Shown: one piece after another, positions 9,950 through 19,822 of the stretch | Position numbering within the stretch: position 1 is the first letter of the stretch | How the letters are laid out: each line of letters begins with the position of its first letter | Origin: Pseudoalteromonas sp. MM1 | GTDB taxonomy: Bacteria > Pseudomonadota > Gammaproteobacteria > Enterobacterales > Alteromonadaceae | Assembly: GCF_030296835.1 (NCBI RefSeq) | Contig: NZ_AP027922.1 | Coordinates: 2,976,001 to 3,040,000 of the forward strand | Length of the DNA stretch: 64,000 nt | Direction: 5' to 3' | Program-made: the position numbers and the translations under genes | Notes under the pieces: generated by a model | What the model was told of the DNA's origin: nothing | The model's input: the letters and a program-made list of their open reading frames with translations, nothing else | Databases searched by the model: none

Positions 9950-12628
9950 ATGCAGACACCGACTACCCTCGCGTGTCTGCTTTTGCTTTCTCAGGGTGTA
10001 TACGCCGCAGAGCAGCAACAGCAGACCGAACCAAAGCCACAGCCATGTAACGAACTTAAAGATGAGCAAAAAGAGCGCTGTGAAGCACTTGAGCACATTG
10101 AAGTAAAAGGCCAGTACATAGGCATAGAAGTACCCGAAGTTATTGGGCGTTCTTATTTAAACCGTGATTTTATAAACGCCACACCTAAAGGCAATGGCGA
10201 TATAAATGAGCTAATTGCATTGCTCCCTGGCGTGCAGCTAAGTAACGAAGCGTACTCTATTGGTAGCTTAGCTGAGATCAGCGCGCCAGAAATATCAATC
10301 TCAGGGGCGCAGCCTTGGCAAACAGGGTTTTCGTTAGATGGGTTAAATTACAATAACCGCATAGATCCAGCAAGCAGCAGCCGATTAAGCTCTTCATCAG
10401 ACGATGTGTCGGGTGGCGTACAAAGTATGAACGTAAACTCCGATGTAGTTGAATCTATTACTGTTTATGATCATAACATACCGGCTGAATTTGGTGGTTT
10501 TTCGGGTGGTATTGTTGATAGTAAAACCAAAAGCGTATTTGCAAACGACAGCTTTAGTTTTGGCGTGCGGGGAAATCAAAGTAGCTGGGGGAGTTATCAT
10601 TTTATAGAGGCTGATCAAGACAGTTCACAGCAAAATGTTGACCAAAGCACGCTTGAAGAGCCTAAATACGAAAAAATTAGCTATAACCTGCGTGCTAATA
10701 AACAAATTAATGAGCGCCATGGCTTAATGATGAGCGTTAATTACTTAACCAGCGACATCAGCGATTTATCGCTAGGGGAAGTAAAAACCCAAAGCAGAAC
10801 AAACATAAATGCGATTGTGAAGTATGGCTACCGAAATGGCTGGGTAGATGCACTAGATTTAACACTAATGTACTCTCCATACGAAGTTGATAATTTTATA
10901 ACGGATGCCAAAGACAGTGACTTTCATTTAGAAGGCGGTGCTATTGGCGCCGTTGCGGCATTAACCGAGCATTTTGACTTTGCATCGTGGCACAGTAATC
11001 TTAATTTTAGTATGAGTGACAGCAGCCGAGAAGGCCCAGCTCACTTTTATAGCTGGCTACAAGCCAAAGGGAAAGATTGGGGGCAATACGCCGACCAAGG
11101 CGATGCGCAAACACGTTACTCTCGCCAAGGGGGGTATGGCGCCCTAGATAATACCCAATACACCACCAGCTGGAAAAACACCCTTGATTTTAAAACGCTG
11201 GAGTTTGCAGACACTGAGCACCGCATTAAGGCCGGTATTGAACTTATTCGCCAAGAAGTAGAACGCGAACGTATACAAAATAGCTACAGCTACGACTCCC
11301 CTATTATATGGTCTAGCGCGAGTACGCCACTTAACTGCAGCGGTTACACACTTGATTGCCAAGCACTTCAAACCACTATTTCTATTGATGAGTTAGCAGC
11401 GCAACTTGGTGGCGAAATTGATTTTAATAATCAAGCGCACATTACTGCCTATACAAATAATGTAACCGCTACAGCGCAGTATTTTAATGGCCGTTTAGTC
11501 ACCCCAGCCGAATACATTAACGTAACACTTAATCGTGCCTCGTTTTATGTAACCGATAGCATCACATTAGGGCAGCTAAACCTAAACTTAGGTATGCGCT
11601 ACGAATATGATGACTTTTTAGCCAATCATAATATCGCACCACGTATATCGCTCGGTTACGACGTATTTAACGACAACCGCACTATTATTAGCGCAGGCGT
11701 TAACCGCTATTACGACTCTGCCATTATTGGTTATAAAGTCAAAGAGCAGCAGCGTTTTTCATATCGAGAGTACCGCCCTATTGAAAACGGTTACCTGCAA
11801 GGGTGGCTACCTTCTAACTATACTGGCGCATTTAAGTACCGCTTTGATGATGTAAACACCCCGTACGATGATGAACTCGCATTAGGTATTGCACATTCAT
11901 TTGAAAAAGCAGGTAACGTATCGATTAAATATGTAAAACGTAAAAAGCATCAGCAATTTTCTCAGGTTACCGATGAAGAAGCAGGTAGCGATGGCTATAA
12001 ATATATTCGTATGACCAACGAAGGTGATGGTAGCTCAGAGCGCTATTCTATTTCCTGGAGCGCGCAGTTTGGTAGCCATTCATTATGGGCTAACGCCTCC
12101 TACGCTGAAAACAAAGTCTCTAACGATGACTACAATGCCACTGCTGAAAATACCCCCCTTGACGAACTCGTTTACTACGTAAATGCAAGTGGCAGCGGCG
12201 AGCTTGTAACGCTTGGACAACTTGATCAAATTCGTACAAACTTTGGCACTCCGATAACCGGTGCGCTAGGTTGGAATGTTGATTGGAGCAATTCATTAAG
12301 CACAGGGCTTAACGTAACCTTTAGTGATAGCTACACCAGTGCTGTTAGTACCGGCGCAAGCGAAAGCATAGGCCTTGAACAGAGCTGTGCAAATTGTCCT
12401 GCAGAATCAACACTTGTTGATGTATACGAAGAACAAGAAATTCGTGCCAGAACCATGCTAGGCCTTAGCCTGCGCTATAGCCACAACCTAACAAAAACCC
12501 AGTCAGTTGAAATAAGAGCAGATATTTCTAACTTGTTGAATGCACGTACTTACACAGTAAACGAAGGCGCATCGGGTATTGAGCCTGGGCGTATGTTTTG
12601 GCTAGGAGTTAGCTATAACTATGATTAG
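9950..12628 (+). CDS. TonB-dependent outer-membrane receptor
   Basis: The 892-residue protein has a signal peptide (residues 1-20), a plug domain (IEVKGQYIG ... LLPGVQLSNEAYS ... ISISGAQPWQTGFSLDGL) and a long beta-barrel ending in an aromatic-terminated strand (FWLGVSYNYD), typical of TonB-dependent receptors. Two Cys pairs (around SGYTLDCQ and SCANCPAES) may form loop disulfides. It sits between a lipoprotein gene and a di-heme cytochrome gene, and its last 8 bp overlap the latter, which implies one transcript. The ligand cannot be deduced. Metal complexes or an organic chelate are possible given the cytochrome partner. Confidence 0.88.
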   Translation: MQTPTTLACLLLLSQGVYAAEQQQQTEPKPQPCNELKDEQKERCEALEHIEVKGQYIGIEVPEVIGRSYLNRDFINATPKGNGDINELIALLPGVQLSNEAYSIGSLAEISAPEISISGAQPWQTGFSLDGLNYNNRIDPASSSRLSSSSDDVSGGVQSMNVNSDVVESITVYDHNIPAEFGGFSGGIVDSKTKSVFANDSFSFGVRGNQSSWGSYHFIEADQDSSQQNVDQSTLEEPKYEKISYNLRANKQINERHGLMMSVNYLTSDISDLSLGEVKTQSRTNINAIVKYGYRNGWVDALDLTLMYSPYEVDNFITDAKDSDFHLEGGAIGAVAALTEHFDFASWHSNLNFSMSDSSREGPAHFYSWLQAKGKDWGQYADQGDAQTRYSRQGGYGALDNTQYTTSWKNTLDFKTLEFADTEHRIKAGIELIRQEVERERIQNSYSYDSPIIWSSASTPLNCSGYTLDCQALQTTISIDELAAQLGGEIDFNNQAHITAYTNNVTATAQYFNGRLVTPAEYINVTLNRASFYVTDSITLGQLNLNLGMRYEYDDFLANHNIAPRISLGYDVFNDNRTIISAGVNRYYDSAIIGYKVKEQQRFSYREYRPIENGYLQGWLPSNYTGAFKYRFDDVNTPYDDELALGIAHSFEKAGNVSIKYVKRKKHQQFSQVTDEEAGSDGYKYIRMTNEGDGSSERYSISWSAQFGSHSLWANASYAENKVSNDDYNATAENTPLDELVYYVNASGSGELVTLGQLDQIRTNFGTPITGALGWNVDWSNSLSTGLNVTFSDSYTSAVSTGASESIGLEQSCANCPAESTLVDVYEEQEIRARTMLGLSLRYSHNLTKTQSVEIRADISNLLNARTYTVNEGASGIEPGRMFWLGVSYNYD

Positions 12629-13688
12629 GTTATTAAGCATTTTTTTTCTGTGCTCATTTAGCTTAAACGCCACACCAACAAGTAGCCACGATTTACGCTC
12701 ACTGTATAGCAAAGGCCAAGCAAACTGGCCTGCTATTCAAACCAGTGATGGCAGAAGCGTTGAGCCCATGTCGCTTTTGCCTGTAGCCTCGCCAAAACCT
12801 GAGCATGTTGCTTTAGGTGACAAGCTCTTTCATGATGTGCAGCTCTCGCGTAATAATACCGTTAGCTGCGCAACCTGCCATGAGCGCGACAAAGGCTTTC
12901 ATGATGGCCGCACAACCGCAGTGGGAATTGATGGGCAAATAGGCACGCGTAACACCCCTGCTATTTTTGGTATTGATCAGTGGCAAAGTTTTTTTTGGGA
13001 CGGCCGCGCAAGCACCCCAGAGCAACAAGCGCTAATGCCCATAGCAAACCCAATTGAAATGGACTTAGACCCTGAGATAGCCTTAGCGCGGGTAAATAAA
13101 GATAAAAGCTACCGTGTATTTAATCAAAGCGCTTTTAATAGTAATACCCTCACTTCAGAGCAAATGGCAAAAGCCTTAGTTGCGTTTGAGCGCACATTAG
13201 CCGCGCCAAATAGCCGCTATAAAACGTTTTTAACGCAGCTTAATAAAAACCCACAACAAGCAGTGAGTAGTCTAAGTGATAGTGAGTTAAATGGCCTGCA
13301 CCTATTCAGAACTAAAGCCAAATGCATGACCTGTCATAATGGTGCACTGCTCAGTGACAATCAATTTCATGGCACTGGGCTACATTATTATGGCCGCCGT
13401 TTTGAAGATAAAGGCCGCTTTGACGCAACCCAAGACCCAGAACATATTGGCCAATTTAGAACGCCATCGCTTTTAGGTTTAATGCAAACATTTCCGTGGA
13501 TGCATAACGGCTTATTTGATGATTTAGCCGGTATTGTCGCCTTATACAACCATGGTGGAGTAAGACCAAGACCACGAAAAAACCAACTAAACGACCCACA
13601 TTTCCCTAAAACCACCGACCTGCTTATAAAGCTTAATTTAACCAAGCAAGAGCAAGCAGACCTAGTGGCATTTTTACGTATATTATAA
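12621..13688 (+). CDS. Di-heme cytochrome c peroxidase / MauG-family protein
   Basis: After a short signal peptide, the 355-residue protein has two c-type heme attachment motifs: CATCH at residues 83-87 and CMTCH at 235-239. It also has the family motifs GTRNTPAIFG, FFWDGRA and FRTPSLLGL. This matches the bacterial di-heme peroxidase/MauG superfamily. It starts inside the end of the TonB-receptor gene (8-bp overlap). Such proteins reduce peroxide or oxidatively modify a partner protein. The tight coupling to a receptor and a lipoprotein suggests the second kind of role, for example modifying or activating a partner, but this is inference. Confidence 0.88.
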   Translation: MIRLLSIFFLCSFSLNATPTSSHDLRSLYSKGQANWPAIQTSDGRSVEPMSLLPVASPKPEHVALGDKLFHDVQLSRNNTVSCATCHERDKGFHDGRTTAVGIDGQIGTRNTPAIFGIDQWQSFFWDGRASTPEQQALMPIANPIEMDLDPEIALARVNKDKSYRVFNQSAFNSNTLTSEQMAKALVAFERTLAAPNSRYKTFLTQLNKNPQQAVSSLSDSELNGLHLFRTKAKCMTCHNGALLSDNQFHGTGLHYYGRRFEDKGRFDATQDPEHIGQFRTPSLLGLMQTFPWMHNGLFDDLAGIVALYNHGGVRPRPRKNQLNDPHFPKTTDLLIKLNLTKQEQADLVAFLRIL

Positions 13689-13690
13689 GC

Positions 13691-13729
13691 GCTGAGTTAC
13701 TCACTTAAAGTGCGCGTGAGTAGCTTAGC
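13691..13729. terminator. Imperfect bidirectional hairpin at convergent junction
   Basis: GCTGAGTTACTCAC at 13691-13704 pairs with GTGAGTAGCTTAGC at 13716-13729 with two mismatches. It overlaps the 3' end of the PagL-like gene and follows the di-heme gene stop. The T tract is poor, so termination is only likely. Confidence 0.45.
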
Positions 13730-14232
13730 GATATAAAATCAAGGCCTGGGTTAGGCTTTTTGATACCTGCGTTTGAATAATTAAAATACTTGAGCGACAC
13801 ACTGTGTTGCTCAGCCTCACCAAATTTCATGGCAATGCCTAGGCGATCTTCAAACTGGTAATGGGTGCTTATGTTTTTACCTGCAAATTTGGTGTCGTCT
13901 AATAGGCTTAAACCAATACCAAACTCGGCAAAAATGCGGTTCCCAGCAATACTGCCAATAGGATAAAAAATAACTGGCGAGAGCGATAAACCTAAATTAG
14001 CGTCGTAGCGTTTTGGGTCATCGTATTCAAAAAAGTTGGCATTGGCTTCTAGGTAAATCTCTAGCTCTTCAAAGCCCTCTATTTGGTAATCTAAGGCATA
14101 TTGATAAGCCACCTTAACCCCTCGCACGTCTCCTTCACCTTGGATGTAGCTCATCGAAAAGTAATCTTGCGCAGCCGTTGCAGCGCCTGCGTATAACGTT
14201 ATTGCTATTAAAAATAGTTTATAAAGTTTCAT
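13705..14232 (-). CDS. PagL-like (acyloxyacyl hydrolase family) outer-membrane barrel
   Basis: Started at the ATG at 14232, which begins a good signal peptide; the longer reading frame adds 19 non-signal residues. The 175-residue protein is an 8-strand-like small barrel ending in LDFISLSYSRAL. Its YSNAGIKKPNPG block is characteristic of lipid A 3-O-deacylase PagL relatives. In PagL the triad is His-x-Ser plus a Glu 14 residues after the His. Here the equivalent positions read N151, S153 and D165, so the catalytic His appears replaced. It may be inactive or use a different mechanism. It is transcribed alone, convergent with the di-heme gene. Confidence 0.65.
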   Translation of the reverse strand: MKLYKLFLIAITLYAGAATAAQDYFSMSYIQGEGDVRGVKVAYQYALDYQIEGFEELEIYLEANANFFEYDDPKRYDANLGLSLSPVIFYPIGSIAGNRIFAEFGIGLSLLDDTKFAGKNISTHYQFEDRLGIAMKFGEAEQHSVSLKYFNYSNAGIKKPNPGLDFISLSYSRAL

Positions 14233-14399
14233 GTTATTCACCTCAAGCAGCTCAATTTTTATTGCAATTGCTTGACCTAAACACAGCAAATTTAGCTGCT
14301 ATAGATTAAGCAATGATTCAATGAGGTGTATAATAATTGCATGCAACTATTTTGATAATTGCAATTATAGTAGAATAACTTTCTTCAATATATTGATAA

Positions 14400-15737
14400 T
14401 TAAACAGTGATGGAGCCCACGCTAACGTGTGTTGTTAACCGCTTATATTGCTGCTTAAAAAGCTGCCAACCCACAATACCCGATAAGGTATTACCGCATG
14501 CCATACCAATAAACAGCCCTGTTAAACCGTAAAAATACGAGCCTAACCAAAGTAGTGGTAAGTAACATAAAAATAGCCGCAATATAGAGATAAATAAGGC
14601 CGTGGTCGCAAAGCCCAGCGCGTTACATACCGATACCGTGATCATACAAACACCCAAAGCCGCGTAACTCAAGGGCACAAGTACAAAGTAATCTGCCAGA
14701 TTAGCAACAATTTCACTATTATTGCTAAGCGCATTCGCGAGCGGGTTAGCCACACCTAGCATAATAACCGCTAATAAAATTTGTATGCCAATAACAAAAC
14801 CACACGCAAGTTTTACTACGTTTAATATTTGCCTAAACTCGCCCCGTCCTTTTAAATTTCCAATAATGGGGGGCAGCGCCATGGTAAGCGCTAAAATTAA
14901 AATAATTGCTATATATTCAATACGGTTTGCAAGCCCCCAAGCTGCTACAGCAAACCCACCATACGCGGCAATCAGTGCCGTTACTATCATGGCTGAAATA
15001 GGCGGAATAAACTGTGAAAGTAAAGCCGGTGCCATCATTTTTGCAATGGCTTTTATTGCCTGCTCGGTGCGGTTTTTTAAAACATCAAAGGTTACAAGTT
15101 CTCGTTTAATAAGCGTGTAAAACACCACGACTAAGCCTATTGCAAAAGCAACACAGCTTGCCCATGCAGCCCCCGCTAACCCCATATTAAAGGTAAACAT
15201 AAACAATGGATCGAGCGCTATATTTAACACGCTGGTTAGCACCATAATTCGCCCAGGCAATAAGGTTTCGTTATGGGCACGGCAAATGCTGTAACCAAAA
15301 TAAAGAAGCGCTCCAAGCCAGCCGCTTATTAGCCAAGGCAACCAGTAAAGCTCGGTTAAATTAAATAACGAAGGCGTTGCACCCAGCGCTAAAATGATAG
15401 GTTGCTGAAAAAACCACAACGCCAAGCACAACAGCGTTACTATTGCGGTGCCAATAAGTACGATTAAGCTACCTAAGTAGCGTGCGTAGTTAACTTTGTT
15501 TTCCCCAAGTGCAGTAGAAATGGTCGCGGTTGCAGCAATACCTAAGCCTACTTGTACTCCCACAATTACCTGAAAAATAGCAATACTAAAGGCAACTACA
15601 GCGAGCGGATCAGCGCCTAACTTAGCAATAAAAATACTATCAACCAGCTGGCTTCCCATAATAGAAAACAAGCCAACCAACATAGGCCAAGTTTGCTTGA
15701 ATAAATACTTTAGAAGTAATGATGTATTACGGCTCAT
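14400..15737 (-). CDS. MATE family multidrug/Na+ (or H+) antiporter
   Basis: The 445-residue protein has 12 hydrophobic segments in two homologous halves. The first half has the family signature around MLVGLFSIMGSQLVDSIFIAKLG and the second half a repeat around FIPPISAMIVTALIAAYGG. Length and pattern fit MATE exporters of the NorM/DinF superfamily. It probably extrudes cationic drugs or metabolites. It is divergent from a LysR-type regulator, whose gene starts 170 bp away across a palindromic spacer, so it is the natural candidate target of that regulator. Confidence 0.9.
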   Translation of the reverse strand: MSRNTSLLLKYLFKQTWPMLVGLFSIMGSQLVDSIFIAKLGADPLAVVAFSIAIFQVIVGVQVGLGIAATATISTALGENKVNYARYLGSLIVLIGTAIVTLLCLALWFFQQPIILALGATPSLFNLTELYWLPWLISGWLGALLYFGYSICRAHNETLLPGRIMVLTSVLNIALDPLFMFTFNMGLAGAAWASCVAFAIGLVVVFYTLIKRELVTFDVLKNRTEQAIKAIAKMMAPALLSQFIPPISAMIVTALIAAYGGFAVAAWGLANRIEYIAIILILALTMALPPIIGNLKGRGEFRQILNVVKLACGFVIGIQILLAVIMLGVANPLANALSNNSEIVANLADYFVLVPLSYAALGVCMITVSVCNALGFATTALFISILRLFLCYLPLLWLGSYFYGLTGLFIGMACGNTLSGIVGWQLFKQQYKRLTTHVSVGSITV

Positions 15738-15851
15738 AAGGCAGGATCACTCTAAACTTAAAAATTTAAACGAGAAAAATACCAAAAAAAAAGGCGCTTA
15801 TAGTAAGCGCGACAGGAAAAGTCACAATGAATAAGCTGTTAGTATATTTAC

Positions 15852-15878
15852 ACAACTAAGTATTGATAATATAGTTGT
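15852..15878. promoter_or_regulatory. Inverted repeat between MATE and LysR genes (candidate LysR operator)
   Basis: ACAACTA (15852-15858) and TAGTTGT (15872-15878) form a perfect 7-bp inverted repeat with a 13-nt spacer, 32 bp before the LysR ATG. Position and symmetry fit an autoregulatory LysR site. Confidence 0.45.
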
Positions 15879-15909
15879 TTAAATAATCAGTTTATTGAAA
15901 AATTTGATA

Positions 15910-16806
15910 ATGAACATTGCCCATTTAAATCTGTTTGTCAGAATCGCAACAACACACAATATTAGCTTAGCTGGCAAGGAGTTAGGTTTGTCGGCTGCGG
16001 TTTCTAGTGCCCAAATGAATAAGCTTGAAGAAACGCTCGGCGTTAAACTTATTCATCGTACAACCCGAAAAGTATCGCTAACCGAAGAGGGCCAAGCTTT
16101 TTTACCCCACGCTGAGGAAGTTCTTGCTAATGTTGAAATGGCACGCGCTTCGGTAGGTATTGGCAGCGTAACGCCACAAGGTAAATTACGCATTACCGCC
16201 CCTGCTTCGTTCGGGCGTATGCATATTATCCCTGCATTGGCTGGATTTATTGAGCAATACCCCGACCTGACGATTGATTTACGCTTGAGCGATAGCATTA
16301 TTGATATGGTAGGCGGTGGTTTTGATATAGCAATACGCGATGCAGCCCTAAACGACTCAACCCTAATTGCTCGAAAAATTGCCCGCGATAAACGCTTAAT
16401 TTGCGCATCGCCTAATTACCTTGCAAAACACGGCACCCCAACAACACCGCAAGATTTAAAAAATCATACTTGCGTTAATTTACATGGTTTAACTACGTGG
16501 TCGTTTATTACACCCGAGGGCACACAAAACATTAAAACCAACAACGTATTACAAGCCGACAACGGTGAAGCGGTGCGCGATGCGTGCGTGCAAGGCCTAG
16601 GTATTACCTTAATGTCGAGCTGGTGTGCCTATAAAAAACTACAAAGCGGCGAGCTGGTGCAAATTTTACAAGACTACCCACTGGCATCCGACACCGCTAT
16701 TTGGAGTGTTTACCCAAGTTCGCGTTTATTAGCACCAAAAGTAAGGGCCTTCATAGACTACTTTAGCGGCTACTTTGGTGACGAACCCTACTGGGAAAAA
16801 ATATAA
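15910..16806 (+). CDS. LysR-family transcriptional regulator
   Basis: I prefer the ATG at 15910 over an in-frame TTG at 15895, because the HTH domain begins immediately (MNIAHLNLFVRIATTHN). The N-terminal winged helix-turn-helix (SLAGKELGLSAAVSSAQMNKLEETLGVKLIHRTTR) is followed by a LysR substrate-binding domain (PALAGFIEQYPDLTIDLRLSD), 298 residues in all. It resembles the DsdC/AaeR-like branch that uses small acids or aromatics as co-inducers. It is divergent from the MATE pump gene and probably controls it. Confidence 0.9.
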   Translation: MNIAHLNLFVRIATTHNISLAGKELGLSAAVSSAQMNKLEETLGVKLIHRTTRKVSLTEEGQAFLPHAEEVLANVEMARASVGIGSVTPQGKLRITAPASFGRMHIIPALAGFIEQYPDLTIDLRLSDSIIDMVGGGFDIAIRDAALNDSTLIARKIARDKRLICASPNYLAKHGTPTTPQDLKNHTCVNLHGLTTWSFITPEGTQNIKTNNVLQADNGEAVRDACVQGLGITLMSSWCAYKKLQSGELVQILQDYPLASDTAIWSVYPSSRLLAPKVRAFIDYFSGYFGDEPYWEKI

Positions 16807-16825
16807 TTATTTAACCGTAACATAC

Positions 16826-16857
16826 AAAAGCACAAACCTAGGTTTGTGCTTTTTGCG
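16826..16857. terminator. Strong terminator after LysR gene
   Basis: AAAAGCACAAACC at 16826-16838 and its exact complement at 16841-16853 form a 13-bp stem flanked by A and T runs, so it can serve both this gene and the convergent YdcH-like gene. Confidence 0.85.
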
Positions 16858-16893
16858 TTTTTAGTTTTAATCTTCAAGTTTTAAACAAAACGA

Positions 16894-17133
16894 TTATTTA
16901 TTGGTTAAACGCTTATAGATGATGTCTTTTAGTACTGCGCGATCATGCTTTAACTGATGCATTGCTTCGTCATCAATTGGCGCATTTTCAAGTTCTAACT
17001 CGCGAATTTGTGTATCCAGTGCGTTGTATTTTTCAACTTGCTGTGCAAATTCTGCATCACTTTTAATAAGCGATGTGAGTGTGTCTGTGTGCTGTGGAAA
17101 TTCGTTCGCTACTGAGTGGTTTTCGCCTAACAT
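16894..17133 (-). CDS. YdcH-like DUF465 small protein
   Basis: I start it at the ATG at 17133, preceded by GGAGAACAATT as ribosome binding site, giving 79 residues. The protein is a short, charged, helical protein with the DUF465 pattern: HTLTSLIKSDAEFAQQV-like N-terminus, NALDTQIRELE, and a C-terminal LKHDRAVLKDIIYKRL. DUF465 proteins are small antiparallel coiled coils of unknown function. It is a single gene, convergent with the LysR gene. Confidence 0.85.
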   Translation of the reverse strand: MLGENHSVANEFPQHTDTLTSLIKSDAEFAQQVEKYNALDTQIRELELENAPIDDEAMHQLKHDRAVLKDIIYKRLTNK

Positions 17134-17269
17134 AATTGTTCTCCGTTGTTTTAATAGGTAGCCCCTTGGGCATATAAAAATAGTAGCAACCAACCTTTAT
17201 TTTTATAATGCCCATTTTAGCAGAGTCACTTTATTGAATAATTTGATAATAGCTTGATATAAACTAACG

Positions 17270-19117
17270 CTACGTTGGGTTTTTAGCTTTCCAGGCGTTA
17301 TCGGTCGCTCTTAGGTTTTCGCTATCTATACTCATTACTTGCTCAAGATGCTGATGATGCTGCTTATACGCCGATATATAATTTTCTTGCTCGTTGCGAT
17401 TTTTATAAAGCTCAGGCATTACATGAGCATCTTTTTGTTTAAATAAACGTTGTAACCGGTAAGCCTCATAGGGCTCTACTCCTAACGCTTCTAAAGCGGC
17501 TTGCCCCATTTCTAGTGCACTACCAAATGTTTCTCGATGAATGCTATTAAGGCCGCTATCCATGAGGTTAAACTCGGCTTCGCGGTTGTATGCACTAATT
17601 ACTATTTTAAGCCACGGAAAATGCTTTTTAGCCAGCTCAGCCAAATGTTTGGCTCGTTCGGTATTGCTCATGGTAATGACCAGTAGTTCTGCCGATGCTG
17701 CTCCTGCTGCATGAAGTAAATCTAAACGCGTGGCATCGCCATAATACACTTCAAAGCCGAGTTTTCTCAGTAGGTTAACGTTGTTAGCATCGTTATCTAA
17801 AATAACGGGTTTAATACCTGAAGATATTAAAAAGCGGCCAAGGTCTGTGCCTAAGCGGCCAAATCCTGCCAAAATAACACGATGATTTTGCTGTGCTATG
17901 GTATCGGGCTCTGAGCTTTGTGCCGGTATTGCTTGGTTTTGTGCTAAAAACTTATCATGAAAAATAAATAACAACGGCGCTAAAAACATTGAAATAGCCA
18001 CCGCCGATATAAGCGGATCAATCACGTTATTGGCTAATACACCGTTATTTTTTGCAAACTGAAATAACACAAACGCAAACTCTCCACCTTGCGCTAAGGC
18101 AATGGCAAATAACGAGCGCGCTCCCGAGCTAATTTTAAATAACTTGCCAACAATTACTAATACCAACCACTTTATGGCAATCAAGCCTGTTGTTAAGCCA
18201 AGAATTAGTAATAGGTTATCGCCAATTAACGTAAAGTTTAAACTCGCCCCAATGGAGATAAAAAATATCCCCAGCAGCAAGCCTTTAAAGGGCTCTATGT
18301 CGCTTTCAAGCTCGTGTCTAAATTCGCTGTCGGCAAGTACCACACCAGCTAAAAATGCCCCAAGCGCCGGCGATAGCCCTACCGCAAGCATTAACAAAGA
18401 GGTACCAATAACCAAAGCAAGCGCAGCAGCAACAAACACTTCGCGAATACCGGTTTTTGCTACGGCTCTAAATATAGGCTGGCTGGCAAATTTACCAATT
18501 AAAAATACCGCAAAAATAGCCGCGAGAGTCAGTATCACTCGCAAGTAATTAGGCAGTGTTGTTATATCAAAAAGCACAGAGCTGTGGTGCGAGCGGCCCG
18601 CTATAGCAAGTGTTGCCAGTAACGGCAGTGCTGCAAGCATAGGAATAACCGCTAAATCTTGAAATAACAATACAGCAAACACACTGCGCCCTGCCTCTGT
18701 GTTCATTTGGCCTTTTTCTTGAAGGGTTTGTAGCACAATAGCCGTAGACGATAACGACACGATTAAACCAACCGCCAATGCTTGCTGCCACGGTAAAAAT
18801 ATTAGTGCAATAGCAGTAATAATAATGCTTGTAGCAATTACCTGCGAACCACCAATACCTAGAATAGGCAGCTTTAACTGCCACAGTAAAGACGGTTTAA
18901 GTTCAAGCCCAACTAAAAATAGCATCATCACTACGCCAAATTCAGTAAAGTGCATAATGGCTTCTACATCACCAATTAACGAGGCGCCAAAAGGCCCAAT
19001 AATAATACCGGCAATTAAATAACCCAGCACTGAGCCTAAGCCTAATTTTTTTGCTATGGGTACCGCAATGGCCGCAGCGGCTAAAAATATAAATACTTGA
19101 AGTAAAAAACCTTCCAT
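17270..19117 (-). CDS. KefB/KefC-type monovalent cation:proton antiporter (CPA2) with TrkA-N domain
   Basis: The 615-residue protein has about 12 transmembrane helices (residues 1-385) with the CPA2 signature [12 protein letters not shown] and the [20 protein letters not shown] block. A cytoplasmic Rossmann (TrkA-N) domain begins near residue 408 ([13 protein letters not shown]). This is the layout of glutathione-gated K+ efflux systems. Its ATG has a good ribosome site (AGGAGGGAC), 2 bp after the stop of the flavodoxin-like gene upstream, matching known Kef plus ancillary oxidoreductase pairs. It should act in protection against electrophiles and pH stress. Confidence 0.92.
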   Translation of the reverse strand: MEGFLLQVFIFLAAAAIAVPIAKKLGLGSVLGYLIAGIIIGPFGASLIGDVEAIMHFTEFGVVMMLFLVGLELKPSLLWQLKLPILGIGGSQVIATSIIITAIALIFLPWQQALAVGLIVSLSSTAIVLQTLQEKGQMNTEAGRSVFAVLLFQDLAVIPMLAALPLLATLAIAGRSHHSSVLFDITTLPNYLRVILTLAAIFAVFLIGKFASQPIFRAVAKTGIREVFVAAALALVIGTSLLMLAVGLSPALGAFLAGVVLADSEFRHELESDIEPFKGLLLGIFFISIGASLNFTLIGDNLLLILGLTTGLIAIKWLVLVIVGKLFKISSGARSLFAIALAQGGEFAFVLFQFAKNNGVLANNVIDPLISAVAISMFLAPLLFIFHDKFLAQNQAIPAQSSEPDTIAQQNHRVILAGFGRLGTDLGRFLISSGIKPVILDNDANNVNLLRKLGFEVYYGDATRLDLLHAAGAASAELLVITMSNTERAKHLAELAKKHFPWLKIVISAYNREAEFNLMDSGLNSIHRETFGSALEMGQAALEALGVEPYEAYRLQRLFKQKDAHVMPELYKNRNEQENYISAYKQHHQHLEQVMSIDSENLRATDNAWKAKNPT

Positions 19118-19119
19118 AG

Positions 19120-19728
19120 CTAGTCCCTCCTAATAAGTTTATTTAAATCAGAGTTTAAAAATTCACTGTGCGCCAACTGCGCTGCATCTAGCTTGCTATC
19201 TCGCAGTGCTAAAATAGCCCGGCGATATTGCTGAGCATAATTATGTACCTGCTCTGGTGCTAAACCACGGTGCACACCACTAATTACAAATGGTGGTAAG
19301 CACTGCATTTTGCATAAATTAACAGTGGCTTTAAAAGGTGAAGTGAGTTGATCTATGGTGAATTTATTTATGCCCGTAGGCGTATAGGTATCGGCATCGC
19401 CGCCAGTTGTAATGGCCTGTAGCGCCAATTTATTTTTTAATGCATCACCTTTTGAGCCGTACGCCCAATCGTGCTCAAGTACTAGGTCAAACCACTGTTT
19501 AATAATGGCTGGGCTTGAGTACCAGTAAAAAGGATGCTGAAAAACAATAATGTCGTGTGCTTCGCACAACGCTTGCTCGCGCTGCACATCAATCATCAGA
19601 TCGGGGTAATGTGCGTATAAGTCATTAACAGTAACGCCTTCAAGGTCTTCTACTGCGCTGCGTAACCCTTTATTTATATTTGAGCGTGCAGCTGCTGGGT
19701 GAGCAAAAATAATGAGTATTTTTTTCAT
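19120..19728 (-). CDS. NAD(P)H oxidoreductase, KefF/KefG-type ancillary flavoprotein
   Basis: The 202-residue protein has the flavodoxin-like fold of the NQO1/KefF family: [16 protein letters not shown] at the N-terminus, [19 protein letters not shown] in the middle and TTGGDADTY near residue 110. It is the first gene of a two-gene unit with the KefB-like antiporter, with only 2 bp between them, which identifies it as the activating partner that binds FMN and NAD(P)H. Confidence 0.9.
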   Translation of the reverse strand: MKKILIIFAHPAAARSNINKGLRSAVEDLEGVTVNDLYAHYPDLMIDVQREQALCEAHDIIVFQHPFYWYSSPAIIKQWFDLVLEHDWAYGSKGDALKNKLALQAITTGGDADTYTPTGINKFTIDQLTSPFKATVNLCKMQCLPPFVISGVHRGLAPEQVHNYAQQYRRAILALRDSKLDAAQLAHSEFLNSDLNKLIRRD

Positions 19729-19784
19729 GGTTTATCGCCTATTGCGCTGTAAAAGCAAAGCCTACAGCTGAAGTTAAATAAAAT

Positions 19785-19811
19785 AAGGCGCGCTGCTATG
19801 CACTGCGCCTT
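19785..19811 (-). terminator. Terminator downstream of enoyl-CoA hydratase-like gene
   Basis: AAGGCGC at 19785-19791 pairs with GCGCCTT at 19805-19811; on the minus strand the stem is followed by a T-rich tract. Confidence 0.7.
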
Positions 19812-19822
19812 AGTTAAAACCG

